A stretch of 32,500 nucleotides of DNA, taken from assembly GCA_024742875.1 (NCBI GenBank), contig JANSXP010000024.1:1-32500 (forward strand). Reading direction: 5' to 3'. Positions 22,994-31,144 of this stretch are shown one piece after another. How positions within the stretch are numbered: position 1 is the stretch's first letter; each line of letters opens with the position of its first letter. The notes beneath the pieces were generated by a model, which made no database searches, was not told where the DNA came from, and was given only the letters and a program-made list of their open reading frames with translations. A program made the position numbers and the translations under genes. This DNA is from Planctomycetaceae bacterium. Lineage in GTDB: Bacteria > Planctomycetota > Planctomycetia > Planctomycetales > Planctomycetaceae.

Positions 22994-24024
22994 CCAGGCG
23001 GGCTCGTCAGGAAGATTGGTTGCTGCCATGTGCTCTCATGCTGCTCGCGCTGCTGGGATGTCGGTCGTCCAGTGACGAGGGGGAAGATGCTCCGGCCACA
23101 GATTCCTCACCGGGTGCCGGTCAGGTGCTGACGTCAAAAACGGAACGGGGACCGCTCACGGTGGAGCTGGAGCTCTCGCCTGAAAAACCTCAACTGTCCG
23201 ATGAGCCCCGGTTGACGGTGACCGTGACGGCGGCTGACGGAGTCGTCGTCACCATGCCGCCGTTTGGCAGGGCCATGGGCGAGTTCGTGATCCGAGATTT
23301 TTACGAGCCTCCGCCGCAGACCAGGAACGGCGATCAGGTGCTGCGGCAGGTTTACACGCTGGAGCCGCAGGTCGCCGGGACATTGCTGCTGCAGCCGATG
23401 ACGGTCACGTTCACTGACAATCGCCAGCAGGGGGATGGGAAGTCTCACGAGGTCACCACAGAACCACTCAAGGTGGAAGTGTCGACCATGTTCGGTGAGA
23501 ACGTCCCTTCCTTGCTCGATCTGCAGCCGGCCGAGCAGCCGGTGGCGCTGCCGGAACCAGTGGACTACAAGGCGTGGGGATGGGGGGCAGGCGGCGCCGT
23601 TGTGCTGCTGGGCCTGTTGTGGTTTGGTCTTCGCAGGTGGAAACAGGAACGTCCGGTCGTTGTCCGGTCACCGCACGAACTGGCGACAGAAGAACTGAAC
23701 GAACTGCTGGCCTCCGGGCTGTCCAGCACAGACGTCAAAGAGTTTTTTGTCCAGCTCACTAAAGTCGTGCGGCGGTTCATCGAACGTTCCACCGGCGTGA
23801 AGGCCCCCGAGCAGACGACGGAAGAGTTCCTGCGGGAAGTGAGTACCACAACCGTATTTTCCGAAACGGATCGCACCCGCCTGAGTGGATTTCTGGTGTC
23901 TGCCGATCTTGTGAAATTTGCCGGCTTCCAGCCGGAGGCCGAGGCCATCGCTGACAGTACAAAGCGAGCAGAGGAATTTATCAATCTGCCGTTGGGATAT
24001 GCGGATTCGGAGGTGACAGCGTGA
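22990..24024 (+). CDS. Lipoprotein with BatD/DUF4381-like C-terminal half
   Basis: 344 residues. A charged n-region (MTRRARQED) leads to lipobox LLGC (Cys24), then an acidic Ser/Asp linker. Residues about 45-185 are beta-rich, of the kind found in BatD ('VELELSPEKPQLSDEPRLTVTVTAADGV'). A single TM segment lies at about 196-213, followed by a basic cytosolic helical domain ('ELATEELNELLASGLSSTDVKEFFVQLTKVVRRFIERS') as in DUF4381 proteins. The gene overlaps both neighbours by 4 nt, the DUF58 gene before and the batA-like gene after. This is the usual Bat-operon place for a DUF4381-like protein. Having both a lipid anchor and a TM segment is slightly unusual; the lipobox might instead be a plain first TM. 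Confidence 0.82.
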   Translation: MTRRARQEDWLLPCALMLLALLGCRSSSDEGEDAPATDSSPGAGQVLTSKTERGPLTVELELSPEKPQLSDEPRLTVTVTAADGVVVTMPPFGRAMGEFVIRDFYEPPPQTRNGDQVLRQVYTLEPQVAGTLLLQPMTVTFTDNRQQGDGKSHEVTTEPLKVEVSTMFGENVPSLLDLQPAEQPVALPEPVDYKAWGWGAGGAVVLLGLLWFGLRRWKQERPVVVRSPHELATEELNELLASGLSSTDVKEFFVQLTKVVRRFIERSTGVKAPEQTTEEFLREVSTTTVFSETDRTRLSGFLVSADLVKFAGFQPEAEAIADSTKRAEEFINLPLGYADSEVTA

Positions 24025-25088
24025 GCACCTTTCGCTTCCACAGTCCCTGGCTGCTGTTGCTGCTTCTACCCGTCATTGTCACCTTTGCGTGGCAGCGGCT
24101 GCGTCGCCGCCCGGCCGTCCTGTATTCCAGCACCGTGCTGGTGGCCCAGTTGCCACGCACGCTCGCGCAGCGGTTTCGTCGACTCCTGCCGTGGCTGCAG
24201 CTGACGGGGCTGTGTCTGCTTGTGATCGCTCTGGCCCGCCCTCAGCTGGGCCGGGAGGAAACGCGAATTCGCGCCGAGGGAATTGCCATCGCCATGTGTG
24301 TCGACAAATCAAATTCCATGCAGGCGATGGACTTTGAACTGGCGGGGCGACAGGTAAACCGGCTGGCGGTGGTGAAAGACGTTTTTCGAAGTTTCGTGGC
24401 GGGCGATGACGAGTTTGCGGGACGCACGGACGATCGCATTGGTTTGATCTCCTTCGGCGGATTTGCAACCGCCGTTTGTCCGCTGACACTTGATCACGGG
24501 GCGCTGCTGGAGGTGCTGCAGTCGGTGAAAATCCCAGAACCCATCGTGGATGACCGGGGCAATATTCTCAATCGCGCCACCCTGCGGGAAGAGGGGGCGA
24601 CAGCCATCGGTGATGCGCTGGCGCTGGCTGTGGCTCGACTGCAGGAATCGACGGCCAAAAGTCGCATCGTGGTGCTGCTGTCGGATGGCTCCAACACGGC
24701 TGGCGTGGTTTCTCCTGAGGAAGCGGCTGAGACGGCCAGAGAATTCGGCATTCGGGTGTACTGCATCGGAATTGGCTCCTCCGGTTTTGCGCCCTATCCC
24801 GTCCAGGATTTTACTGGCCGCGTCGTGCTGCAGTCGCAACCGGTGGAATTTGATGAATCCAATTTGAAACGCATTGCTGAAACGACTGATGGCCGCTATT
24901 TCAACGCCCGCAACACAGAAGCACTGCGGTCGGTGTACGCGGAGATCGACCAGCTGGAAAAAACGGAACTGCAGGGGCGCCTTTACACTGACTATCGCGA
25001 GACGTTTCCTTATCCGCTGTGGGCAGCTGTGGGCTGTCTGATGGTGGTTTCCGTACTTCACAGCACACGATTGCGGGGCCTGCCATGA
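24021..25088 (+). CDS. batA: BatA-like VWA-domain membrane protein
   Basis: 355 residues from a GTG start that overlaps the previous stop (GTGA). Two N-terminal TM segments (about 7-25 and 55-73), one C-terminal TM (about 328-350) and a periplasmic VWA domain between them give the BatA topology. The N-terminal 'FHSPWLLLLLLPVIVTFAW' and 'ALARPQLGREETRIRAEGIAIAMCVDKSNSM' are typical. The MIDAS DxSxS is DKSNS (Asp95, Ser97, Ser99), with Lys and Cys where most family members have Ile/Ser and hydrophobics; the motif is still complete. It is likely a MoxR-regulated metal-dependent binding protein at the membrane. Confidence 0.9.
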   Translation: MSTFRFHSPWLLLLLLPVIVTFAWQRLRRRPAVLYSSTVLVAQLPRTLAQRFRRLLPWLQLTGLCLLVIALARPQLGREETRIRAEGIAIAMCVDKSNSMQAMDFELAGRQVNRLAVVKDVFRSFVAGDDEFAGRTDDRIGLISFGGFATAVCPLTLDHGALLEVLQSVKIPEPIVDDRGNILNRATLREEGATAIGDALALAVARLQESTAKSRIVVLLSDGSNTAGVVSPEEAAETAREFGIRVYCIGIGSSGFAPYPVQDFTGRVVLQSQPVEFDESNLKRIAETTDGRYFNARNTEALRSVYAEIDQLEKTELQGRLYTDYRETFPYPLWAAVGCLMVVSVLHSTRLRGLP

Positions 25089-26167
25089 CGTGGGGCGCTC
25101 CTTCGGTTTTAATGGGACTGTGGCTGATTCCGCTGATCGGCTATTTGATTCTTCGTGCGCAGCAAAAGCGACGACGGGCGGCCGGTCAGTTTGTGGATCG
25201 CGCGATGGCCAGCCGGCTGATGCCCGCCTTTGGGCTGCAGCGAACCATCGTCAAGGCGACGCTCCTGATGACGGCCATGACGTGCCTGATCCTGGCGCTG
25301 GCACGTCCCCGCTACGGATTCTCACTGGAGGAAGTTTCCAGCCGTGGCGTGGATGTGATGGTGCTGCTTGATGTGTCCCGCTCAATGCTGGCCGAAGACG
25401 TGAAGCCCAATCGGCTGCAACGGGCCAAATCGGATATCATCGATCTGCTGCAGCGACTGGAGGGCGATCGCGTCGGGCTGGTTGTGTTTGCCGGGGCACC
25501 CGTCGTTCAGATTCCGCTGACGACCGATCACAGCTTTTATCGCATTGTCCTGCAGGATGTGGACACCACCAGCGCGCCGCGTGGCGGGACCATGATTGGC
25601 GATGCTGTTCGGTGTGCCATGCAGGCCATGCCGCCGCAGGCCGAGCGTGACCAGGCGGTCGTTCTGATCACGGACGGCGGTGACCTGGATTCCTTTCCTA
25701 TTGATGCGGCGGAGGCGGCCGCGGCGAGGAATCTGCAGATTATCAGCGTGGGTCTGGGCGATGTGTCCGAAGGAGCCCGAATTCCCAGCCGGTCGGCGGA
25801 GGGAGGGCTGGGCTTTGTGCAGTATGACGGCCAGGAAGTGTGGTCAAAAATGGACGAAGGGCTGCTGGAGCAAATGGCGACGATCACGTCGGGCGCCTAT
25901 ATCCCGGCTCAGACGCGGACGTACGATCTGGGGCAGATTTATGACGATCAGCTGTCAAAACTGACGCAAAGTGAATTCCGAAGCGAAAAACGCAGACGCT
26001 ATCATGAGCGCTATCAGTGGTTTGCTGCCGCAGGCTTGCTGCTGCTGCTGCTGGACCTGTTGATTTCGCCTTACGCCAGCGTACCGGGCGACTCCGTTCA
26101 GCGTGAAGTCGTCGCCAATCGTGACGTCTCCGCCCGTCGGGAACAGTCTGAGGGAGTGACCAGGTGA
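25085..26167 (+). CDS. batB: BatB-like VWA-domain membrane protein
   Basis: 360 residues from ATG 25085, which overlaps the previous stop by ATGA; a longer reading from 25019 would reach into the batA-like gene and is rejected. It has the same topology as its neighbour: N-terminal TMs at about 8-22 and 55-73, a VWA domain, and a C-terminal TM (about 310-330). The MIDAS is DVSRS (Asp96, Ser98, Ser100), followed by the family motif 'MLAEDVKPNRLQRAKSDI'. Further on are 'GVVFAG'-type 'VGLVVFAGAPVVQIPLT' and 'VVLITDGGDLDS'. It differs enough from the BatA-like protein to be an ancient paralogue rather than a recent duplicate. It ends in a GTGA overlap with the BatC-like gene. Confidence 0.92.
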   Translation: MTWGAPSVLMGLWLIPLIGYLILRAQQKRRRAAGQFVDRAMASRLMPAFGLQRTIVKATLLMTAMTCLILALARPRYGFSLEEVSSRGVDVMVLLDVSRSMLAEDVKPNRLQRAKSDIIDLLQRLEGDRVGLVVFAGAPVVQIPLTTDHSFYRIVLQDVDTTSAPRGGTMIGDAVRCAMQAMPPQAERDQAVVLITDGGDLDSFPIDAAEAAAARNLQIISVGLGDVSEGARIPSRSAEGGLGFVQYDGQEVWSKMDEGLLEQMATITSGAYIPAQTRTYDLGQIYDDQLSKLTQSEFRSEKRRRYHERYQWFAAAGLLLLLLDLLISPYASVPGDSVQREVVANRDVSARREQSEGVTR

Positions 26168-28044
26168 CGAATTGTCAGATGCCAAATCTCCCGGCCGCGA
26201 TTGTGATCGGCCTGTTGCTGGCTGCCGGTGATCCACAGCGAGACGCGGCCCAGCTGGTGCAGCAGGGGCTGGACCACTTTCGTGATGATCAGTTTGCGGA
26301 CGCCGAATCAGCGTTTGCCCAAGCTCTCGAAATTGTGCCCGAAAACGATATCGTGCTGTTCGATCAGGGTTGTGCGGCGCTGTCGGCTGGAAAGCGAGAC
26401 GAGGCTCGATCGCTGCTGCGCTCCGCCACGCTGTCCAAACAGCCATCGCTGGCCGCCAAAGCCCATTACAACCTAGGCAGCCTCGAGTCCACGGCCGCTC
26501 GCGAACTGCTGGGGGACGAGCCGGAGGCGGCAGAAGGCGAGACGCGGACAGAGTCGATCGCGCTGCTGCAGGCGTCCATTCAGCAGTTTCGCAGCACACT
26601 GCAGCGACAGCCAAACCATGCTGCCGCGCGACACAATCTGGAACTGATCCGACTTTACATCAAGCATCTGCAGTCGCAGTGGGCGGAACGGGACAAAGAG
26701 AAAAACCGCGATGAGAAAAACCTGCTGCAGTTTCTCGAGATGATTGAGGAGCGGCAGTTCGCCCTGCGAACGGAATCTCAGGCCCTGGTCGACGCTCCGT
26801 CTTCAGCATTTGCCAGCCAGGCGGCCTACGAGACAGCCGATGCGCTGCGGACTCTGCAGGAGGAAATCGGCCCGCTGAAGGAGAAAATCGCCAGCGAACT
26901 GCAGGGGCAGCCGTCTACTGCGCCGTCTGGGCAGGCACCGACCGGGAACGGAGCATCAGAAACAATTGACCTGCTGTTTGCCACAGCCGACCGGATGGGC
27001 GAGCAGCTGTTGGCGGCAGCCGATCGACTCGAATCCCGTCAGACCACCGAATCTGTGGCCGCGCAAACTACTGGGCTGGCACGAACCAATGAGCTCTACA
27101 CGGCGATTGCTCCCTACACGGCCGTGCTGCAGCGAGCCATCCAGACACAAAGCGAATTGCTCCCGCCAGAGCAGGAAGAGTCGGGCGAAAGCGTTTCGGC
27201 CGACACGGACCCGCCCGCAGCAACGCCCCGGAGGATGGCAGAAGATGACGCCGTTGGGCAGGATGCAAACGGCCAGGATGCTCAGACTGACACAACCGAG
27301 CCCGCAAACAGTGTGGCTGCCGAACAAATGGAATCTCAGCAGCGCGTGGCGCTGTGGTCGACCGCTTTACCGTACAAAGCGGAAGCAGAACTGCCGCAGA
27401 TCACCGCCCAGCTGGAGCAGTTGCCGGAGACACCTGAGCCGCCTGCCGGCACGGCTCCACCCGGCGCGCCGGCCAGTGTCAGCGGTCCTCCTGGTCAGCC
27501 GGATTCGCAGCAGCAGCGGGAGCAGCTGGAAGGGCTGATGAAATCGATGAATCTGGCGATCGAGCTGGCACCCCAGGCCGCGTCGGAAGCCGAACTGGCT
27601 TTGGGATGTCTGCAACAGAAATCTGATGCCGAACCCCACCAGTCGCTGACTTTGAAGATCCTGGAAGAAATTGCGGAACCGCTGAAGGATGATCCAGGTC
27701 AGGACAATGACCAGCAGGATCAGAACGATCAAAACGAAGATCAAGACGATCAGGACGAAAATCAGGACGACGGCAATTCGAACGAAGACGACAACAAAGA
27801 TGACAATGGTCAGAAGGACCAGCAGGACGAACAATCGCCTTCAGAGAATCAGCCGCAGGACAAAAAGGAAGATCCGAAACAGGACGAGTCGTCCTCACGC
27901 GAGCAACAGGACCAGCAGGCCCGTCGACAAAGGGCCGAATCCATTCTGCGGCAGGCGGCCGAACGCGAGCGAGAGCATCGGGAACAGCAAAAGCGGATAC
28001 GCGCCCTGCTGCAGCGAGCGATGAAGGTAGATCGGGACTGGTAA
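26164..28044 (+). CDS. batC: BatC-like TPR protein with long acidic low-complexity tail
   Basis: 626 residues from GTG 26164 (overlap GTGA); ATG 26179 is an alternative start. A short hydrophobic segment (about 9-22) may act as a signal. TPR units cover about 24-165 ('AQLVQQGLDHFRDDQFADAESAFAQALEIVPEND', 'AKAHYNLGSL', 'NHAAARHNLELIRLYIKHL'), a BatC hallmark. A long Gln/Ala/Glu helical region with Pro-rich linkers follows. Residues about 515-585 consist almost only of Asp, Gln, Asn, Glu, Lys and Ser, and the protein ends in a basic helix with a final 'KVDRDW'. BatC proteins are periplasmic scaffold partners of BatA/BatB. The terminal motif is conserved in this family as I remember it. Confidence 0.85.
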   Translation: MTNCQMPNLPAAIVIGLLLAAGDPQRDAAQLVQQGLDHFRDDQFADAESAFAQALEIVPENDIVLFDQGCAALSAGKRDEARSLLRSATLSKQPSLAAKAHYNLGSLESTAARELLGDEPEAAEGETRTESIALLQASIQQFRSTLQRQPNHAAARHNLELIRLYIKHLQSQWAERDKEKNRDEKNLLQFLEMIEERQFALRTESQALVDAPSSAFASQAAYETADALRTLQEEIGPLKEKIASELQGQPSTAPSGQAPTGNGASETIDLLFATADRMGEQLLAAADRLESRQTTESVAAQTTGLARTNELYTAIAPYTAVLQRAIQTQSELLPPEQEESGESVSADTDPPAATPRRMAEDDAVGQDANGQDAQTDTTEPANSVAAEQMESQQRVALWSTALPYKAEAELPQITAQLEQLPETPEPPAGTAPPGAPASVSGPPGQPDSQQQREQLEGLMKSMNLAIELAPQAASEAELALGCLQQKSDAEPHQSLTLKILEEIAEPLKDDPGQDNDQQDQNDQNEDQDDQDENQDDGNSNEDDNKDDNGQKDQQDEQSPSENQPQDKKEDPKQDESSSREQQDQQARRQRAESILRQAAEREREHREQQKRIRALLQRAMKVDRDW

Positions 28045-29948
28045 TGAGACGACGGTTGGTAACCTCTGTGACTGCACATATCGTCATGCTGCTGACCACG
28101 GTTCTGCCTGTGTGCTCGGCTCAGGAGCCTCAGGTACAGTGCGGCGTGGATCGCGCCCGCGTCTACGAGGGCGAATCGATCATCTATGAGGTATTCGTCC
28201 GGAATGTGGAAAGTCCACCGGAGCCGGAACTGTCAGGCTTTGAGGGGTTCCGAGTGCGTTTGCTGGGCGCGATTCCACAGAATTCCCGCAGTGTCACGAT
28301 CATCAATGGACGACGTTCCGAGGACAATCGTTTCGGGACCGTCTTTCGTTACCGCCTGCAACCTGCAGAGGCCGGCGAATTTGTGCTGCCCGCTCCATCC
28401 GTGGAGGTCGACGGCACCACGTATCGCGGCAACAGCGTGGATGTGTCCGTCATACCTCCCACCGATCAGGAAATCGTCCTGCTGGAGGTGTCTGCCGATC
28501 GGGACTCGGTGTACCGACTGCAGCCGTTCACTGTCACGTTGAAGCTGTTGGTGCGACAGTTGCCCGGTGAATACGCTGACATCAGTCCCTTATCTGTCCA
28601 GCGCCAGGCGCGACGTCCCAATGCCGCCATCACGGTTCCGTGGCTGGCGGAACAGTTGAACGACGACGTGACATCCGATCAGCCACTGGGCGACATCGTC
28701 AATCCCATCATCACGTCATCCTCGGACGGCATCTATCTGAATGATCTGGCTGCGGACACGGGCTTTCTGTTGTCTCGTCGCAAAGCCGTGTTTCAGCCAC
28801 GCAGTCGGGTTGTGAAAAAGCGACTGAAGGACGGCACGTCGGCCTCATTCGTCGAGTACACGATTCGCCGGAGATTTCAGGCCACGCGCGAATCGCGAAT
28901 TGAGTTTTCGCCGACGGCGGTCAAAGGGGTTTTCGCAGAGAGCGTGACGGATGGCGGCAGCCTGAATGCCATGGAGGTGTTTGCCGTCAGCAACACGCTG
29001 ACCGTCGACGTCAAGTCTCCCCCGGCCGCCGACCGCCCCGATTCGTTTACCGGTGGCATTGGTCAGTTTGAATTGACGGCTGCCTTAAGTCCGGATAACG
29101 CCAGTGTTGGTGATCCGCTCACGCTGACGTTGACGGTGAGCGGTCGTGGTACCGTTGATGATATCCGTCCGCCCGAAATCGAACGGGTGGCTGGTCTGGC
29201 CGAGCAGTTTCGTATCTACAGGCCGTCCGAGAAAACGCTGCCCGGCGGCAAAGTCTTCACGTACTCCCTGCGGGCAAAAACGGCTGATGTGGAACAGTTT
29301 CCAGCCGTGCCTTTCGCATTTTTTGATGTGGACAGGGAGAGTTACCAGGTGACCCGGTCGGAACCGATTCCCGTGACAATTCGCGACGCCGAACAGCTGG
29401 AAAGCAACCAGATCGTGGCGACTTCGCCTCAGGATTCGGCGTCTGCCCTGACCAGGAATGAATCCGGACTGTTTGCCAATTATCCCTCCGTCTCTTCGAC
29501 TGCCCCACTGCGCTGGCTGCCTCGCGACTGGCTCCTGTTGTGGGGCGGCATGTCGAGTGTTAGTGCTTTGCTCGCCGTGACACTGCGGCGCCGAAAAAAA
29601 CTGCAGTCAAATCCACAACGGCAACGGCGCCGTCAGGCCCACAGCCGGGCGCTTGGGACTTTGACCGCCGCCGGCGACCGTTCCAGCAAACAGCGATTTG
29701 AAGATATGGCGCGGGCTGTGACCGGACTGGTGGCCGACTTTACAGGTCAGTCTCCCGATGGACTGACGCCGGGCGACATCGGGCTGTGCCTGGCACAGAG
29801 AGGCGTGTCCAGCCAATTGCAGCAGGACACCGTTCGTTTTCTGCAGGAATGCGATGCTGCCAGATTTGGCGCGGAATCGGCCGGCGATGCTCAAACAACG
29901 CACTGTCGGGCCCTGTTGGAGCAACTGTCACGGGAGCTGGACCAATGA
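28044..29948 (+). CDS. batD: BatD-like membrane protein
   Basis: 634 residues. The start ATG shares one base with the previous stop (TAATG). A signal peptide (MRRRLVTSVTAHIVMLLTTVLPVCSAQ) is followed by repeated beta-sandwich domains: 'VQCGVDRARVYEGESIIYEVFVRN', 'VEVDGTTYRGNSVDVSV', 'LTAALSPDNASVGDPLTLTLTVSGRGTVDDI'. These are typical of BatD, whose oxygen-tolerance domains carry this pattern. A single TM segment lies at about 493-515, with a cytosolic helical domain after it ('RFEDMARAVTGLVADFTG...DIGLCLAQRG') like that of the DUF4381-type lipoprotein upstream. The gene overlaps the BatE-like gene by 4 nt. Confidence 0.9.
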   Translation: MRRRLVTSVTAHIVMLLTTVLPVCSAQEPQVQCGVDRARVYEGESIIYEVFVRNVESPPEPELSGFEGFRVRLLGAIPQNSRSVTIINGRRSEDNRFGTVFRYRLQPAEAGEFVLPAPSVEVDGTTYRGNSVDVSVIPPTDQEIVLLEVSADRDSVYRLQPFTVTLKLLVRQLPGEYADISPLSVQRQARRPNAAITVPWLAEQLNDDVTSDQPLGDIVNPIITSSSDGIYLNDLAADTGFLLSRRKAVFQPRSRVVKKRLKDGTSASFVEYTIRRRFQATRESRIEFSPTAVKGVFAESVTDGGSLNAMEVFAVSNTLTVDVKSPPAADRPDSFTGGIGQFELTAALSPDNASVGDPLTLTLTVSGRGTVDDIRPPEIERVAGLAEQFRIYRPSEKTLPGGKVFTYSLRAKTADVEQFPAVPFAFFDVDRESYQVTRSEPIPVTIRDAEQLESNQIVATSPQDSASALTRNESGLFANYPSVSSTAPLRWLPRDWLLLWGGMSSVSALLAVTLRRRKKLQSNPQRQRRRQAHSRALGTLTAAGDRSSKQRFEDMARAVTGLVADFTGQSPDGLTPGDIGLCLAQRGVSSQLQQDTVRFLQECDAARFGAESAGDAQTTHCRALLEQLSRELDQ

Positions 29949-30718
29949 GCGTGAGGCGAATCGGTCCAGCACTGCTGTGGTTGTGTGTACTGGCAGGCTG
30001 TGGACAGAAGCCGGATTCTGAGACGATTAGTCGGCTGGCGGCCGCTGATGCGGCGTTTCATCAGGCCCAATCCGATGAAGAATTCATCCAGGTGGCTGCC
30101 CGCTACCAGGAAGTGCTGGACACGGAATTTGTGACCGCACAGATCCTTTACAATCAGGCGAACGCGTGGGCCCGCGGCAACGAGAACGGGCGGGCCATCG
30201 CCGCCTATCTGCGGGCGCAGCAGCTGAATCCTCGCGATGAAAAACTGGCCGCCAATCTGCAACTGGTGCGCAATCGAATTGGGCAGTCGGCTGCTGGTGC
30301 TGGTGGATCTTCACTGACAGAGACACTGCTCGTTCTGAACACGTTTTTGAGTGCCGCGGAGCTGAGCATTCTGACCAGCGCTGCCCTTGCGGCTGCTCTG
30401 CTCTGCTCTGTGTGGCAGACGGTCAGCGGACGCCGACAGTCTTTACGACTGTGTTTCTTTCTGTGGGCGACGTTTGTTCTGTTGGCCGCATCCGTGAGCT
30501 ATCACTGGTATCAGCAAAGAACACCATCGGCCGTTGTCGTTTCGCCGGCCATGGCCTTTCAGGGACCTTCGGAAACATACGACAGCGCCTTCGAGCAGGA
30601 ACTTCAGGCCGGCTTGGAATGCGTCGTCCTGGGCACGCAGGGGGAATGGTGCAACGTGTCGATCCCCGGCGCGGGCGAGGCGTGGCTGCCGCAAAGGGAA
30701 CTACAGATCATCCGCTGA
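29945..30718 (+). CDS. batE: BatE-like lipoprotein: TPR, two TM segments and SH3-like domain
   Basis: 257 residues from ATG 29945 (ATGA overlap). The start is chosen because it gives a proper lipobox, LAGC (Cys19), after a short basic n-region; the frame is open further up inside the BatD gene. TPR units cover about 30-110 ('AARYQEVLDTEFVTAQILYNQANAWARGNENGRAIAAYLRAQQLNP'). Two hydrophobic segments (about 127-158 and 166-187) are followed by a C-terminal SH3-like domain (about 195-257: 'AVVVSPAMAFQGPSETYDSAFEQELQAG...WCNVSIPGAGEAWLP'). This order matches BatE. It is the last gene of the operon; the hairpin at 30747-30773 is close behind. Confidence 0.88.
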   Translation: MSVRRIGPALLWLCVLAGCGQKPDSETISRLAAADAAFHQAQSDEEFIQVAARYQEVLDTEFVTAQILYNQANAWARGNENGRAIAAYLRAQQLNPRDEKLAANLQLVRNRIGQSAAGAGGSSLTETLLVLNTFLSAAELSILTSAALAAALLCSVWQTVSGRRQSLRLCFFLWATFVLLAASVSYHWYQQRTPSAVVVSPAMAFQGPSETYDSAFEQELQAGLECVVLGTQGEWCNVSIPGAGEAWLPQRELQIIR

Positions 30719-30739
30719 GTTTGCGAGCGGACGGGAACA

Positions 30740-30773
30740 AAAAAAGGGCCAGTCACCCCTGGTGACTGGCCCT
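30740..30773 (-). terminator. Intrinsic terminator of the minus-strand HMA gene
   Basis: GGGCCAGTCACC (30747-30758) pairs with GGTGACTGGCCC (30762-30773) as a perfect 12-bp stem with a 3-nt loop. On the plus strand seven A residues (30740-30746) precede it, so on the minus strand the hairpin is followed by seven T residues. It is therefore an intrinsic terminator for minus-strand transcription. It starts 24 nt after the TAA of the HMA gene, which is strong evidence that an expressed gene ends there. It may also stop the convergent Bat operon. Confidence 0.92.
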
Positions 30774-30796
30774 GACGATATCTGCAGCAAGTTTGC

Positions 30797-31144
30797 TTAA
30801 CTGCCGGAGAGCTTCTCAGTCTGTTCAGCGGGAAAACCGCATTTCTCCAGAGCGTCGACCGCTTCATCGACGTCAAATTTGGAAGCATCACCATTCACTA
30901 CCACTGTCATTGCATCAGCATCAATGTCGAGATTCGCTACACCCGGTAGCGATTGCAGGGTCGATGTGACCGTTGCACGGCATCCAGCTCAATGCATGGA
31001 AGGGCATGAAAATTTGACAAGTGCAGCAACGTTACCCATGGTCTCAGAAGACCCTGGGCCTGTTGCTGCGTTTCCGCCTGCAGGTGGTTCCGCACATCCG
31101 ACGGCCACACCAGCAACCAGGCACAGCATAAACTTGCGCATCAT
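30797..31144 (-). CDS. Heavy-metal-associated (HMA) lipoprotein with in-frame TGA in the metal motif; candidate selenoprotein
   Basis: Read on the minus strand from ATG 31144 (AGGA 5 nt upstream; ATG 31141 also possible) to TAA at 30797-30799, the frame spans 115 codons with one internal TGA (codon 52, 30989-30991). The N-terminus MMRKFMLCLVAGVAVGC is a lipoprotein signal with lipobox AVGC. After a Gly/Ala/Pro linker comes an HMA domain: 'VAALVKFSCPSMH-TGA-AGCRATV', 'LQSLPGVANLDIDADAMTVVV', 'DEAVDALEKCGFPAE'. HMA proteins bind soft metals through MxCxxC; here the TGA replaces the first Cys and the second is kept. An intrinsic terminator lies 24 nt downstream. Sec insertion would give MHUAGC; otherwise the gene is broken by a TGC-to-TGA change. 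No Sec machinery gene is in the window. Confidence 0.72.
30934..30981 (-). promoter_or_regulatory. Candidate SECIS-like stem-loops downstream of the TGA
   Basis: Three possible hairpins follow the TGA on the minus strand. (a) GCCGT, loop GCA, ACGGT (30981 down to 30969; loop 12 nt after TGA). (b) TGCA plus GGTC, loop ACATC, GACC plus TGCA (30977 to 30954; loop 21 nt after TGA). (c) TCGCTAC, loop CGGGT, GTAGCGA, a perfect 7-bp stem (30952 to 30934; loop 43 nt after TGA). Bacterial SECIS elements usually place a G-containing loop roughly 16-37 nt after the TGA. None fits every rule: (b) has the distance but no loop G; (c) has the G-rich loop but is far; (a) is near. Confidence 0.35.

Noticed and set aside
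21881-23029. 382-residue minus-strand ORF across the moxR and DUF58 genes
   Set aside because: It overlaps two clear genes completely and has no recognisable motif.
30989-30991. Plain pseudogene reading of the HMA gene
   Set aside because: Not excluded, but not preferred: the TGA falls on a motif Cys and everything after it, including stop and terminator, is intact. Kept as the main alternative.
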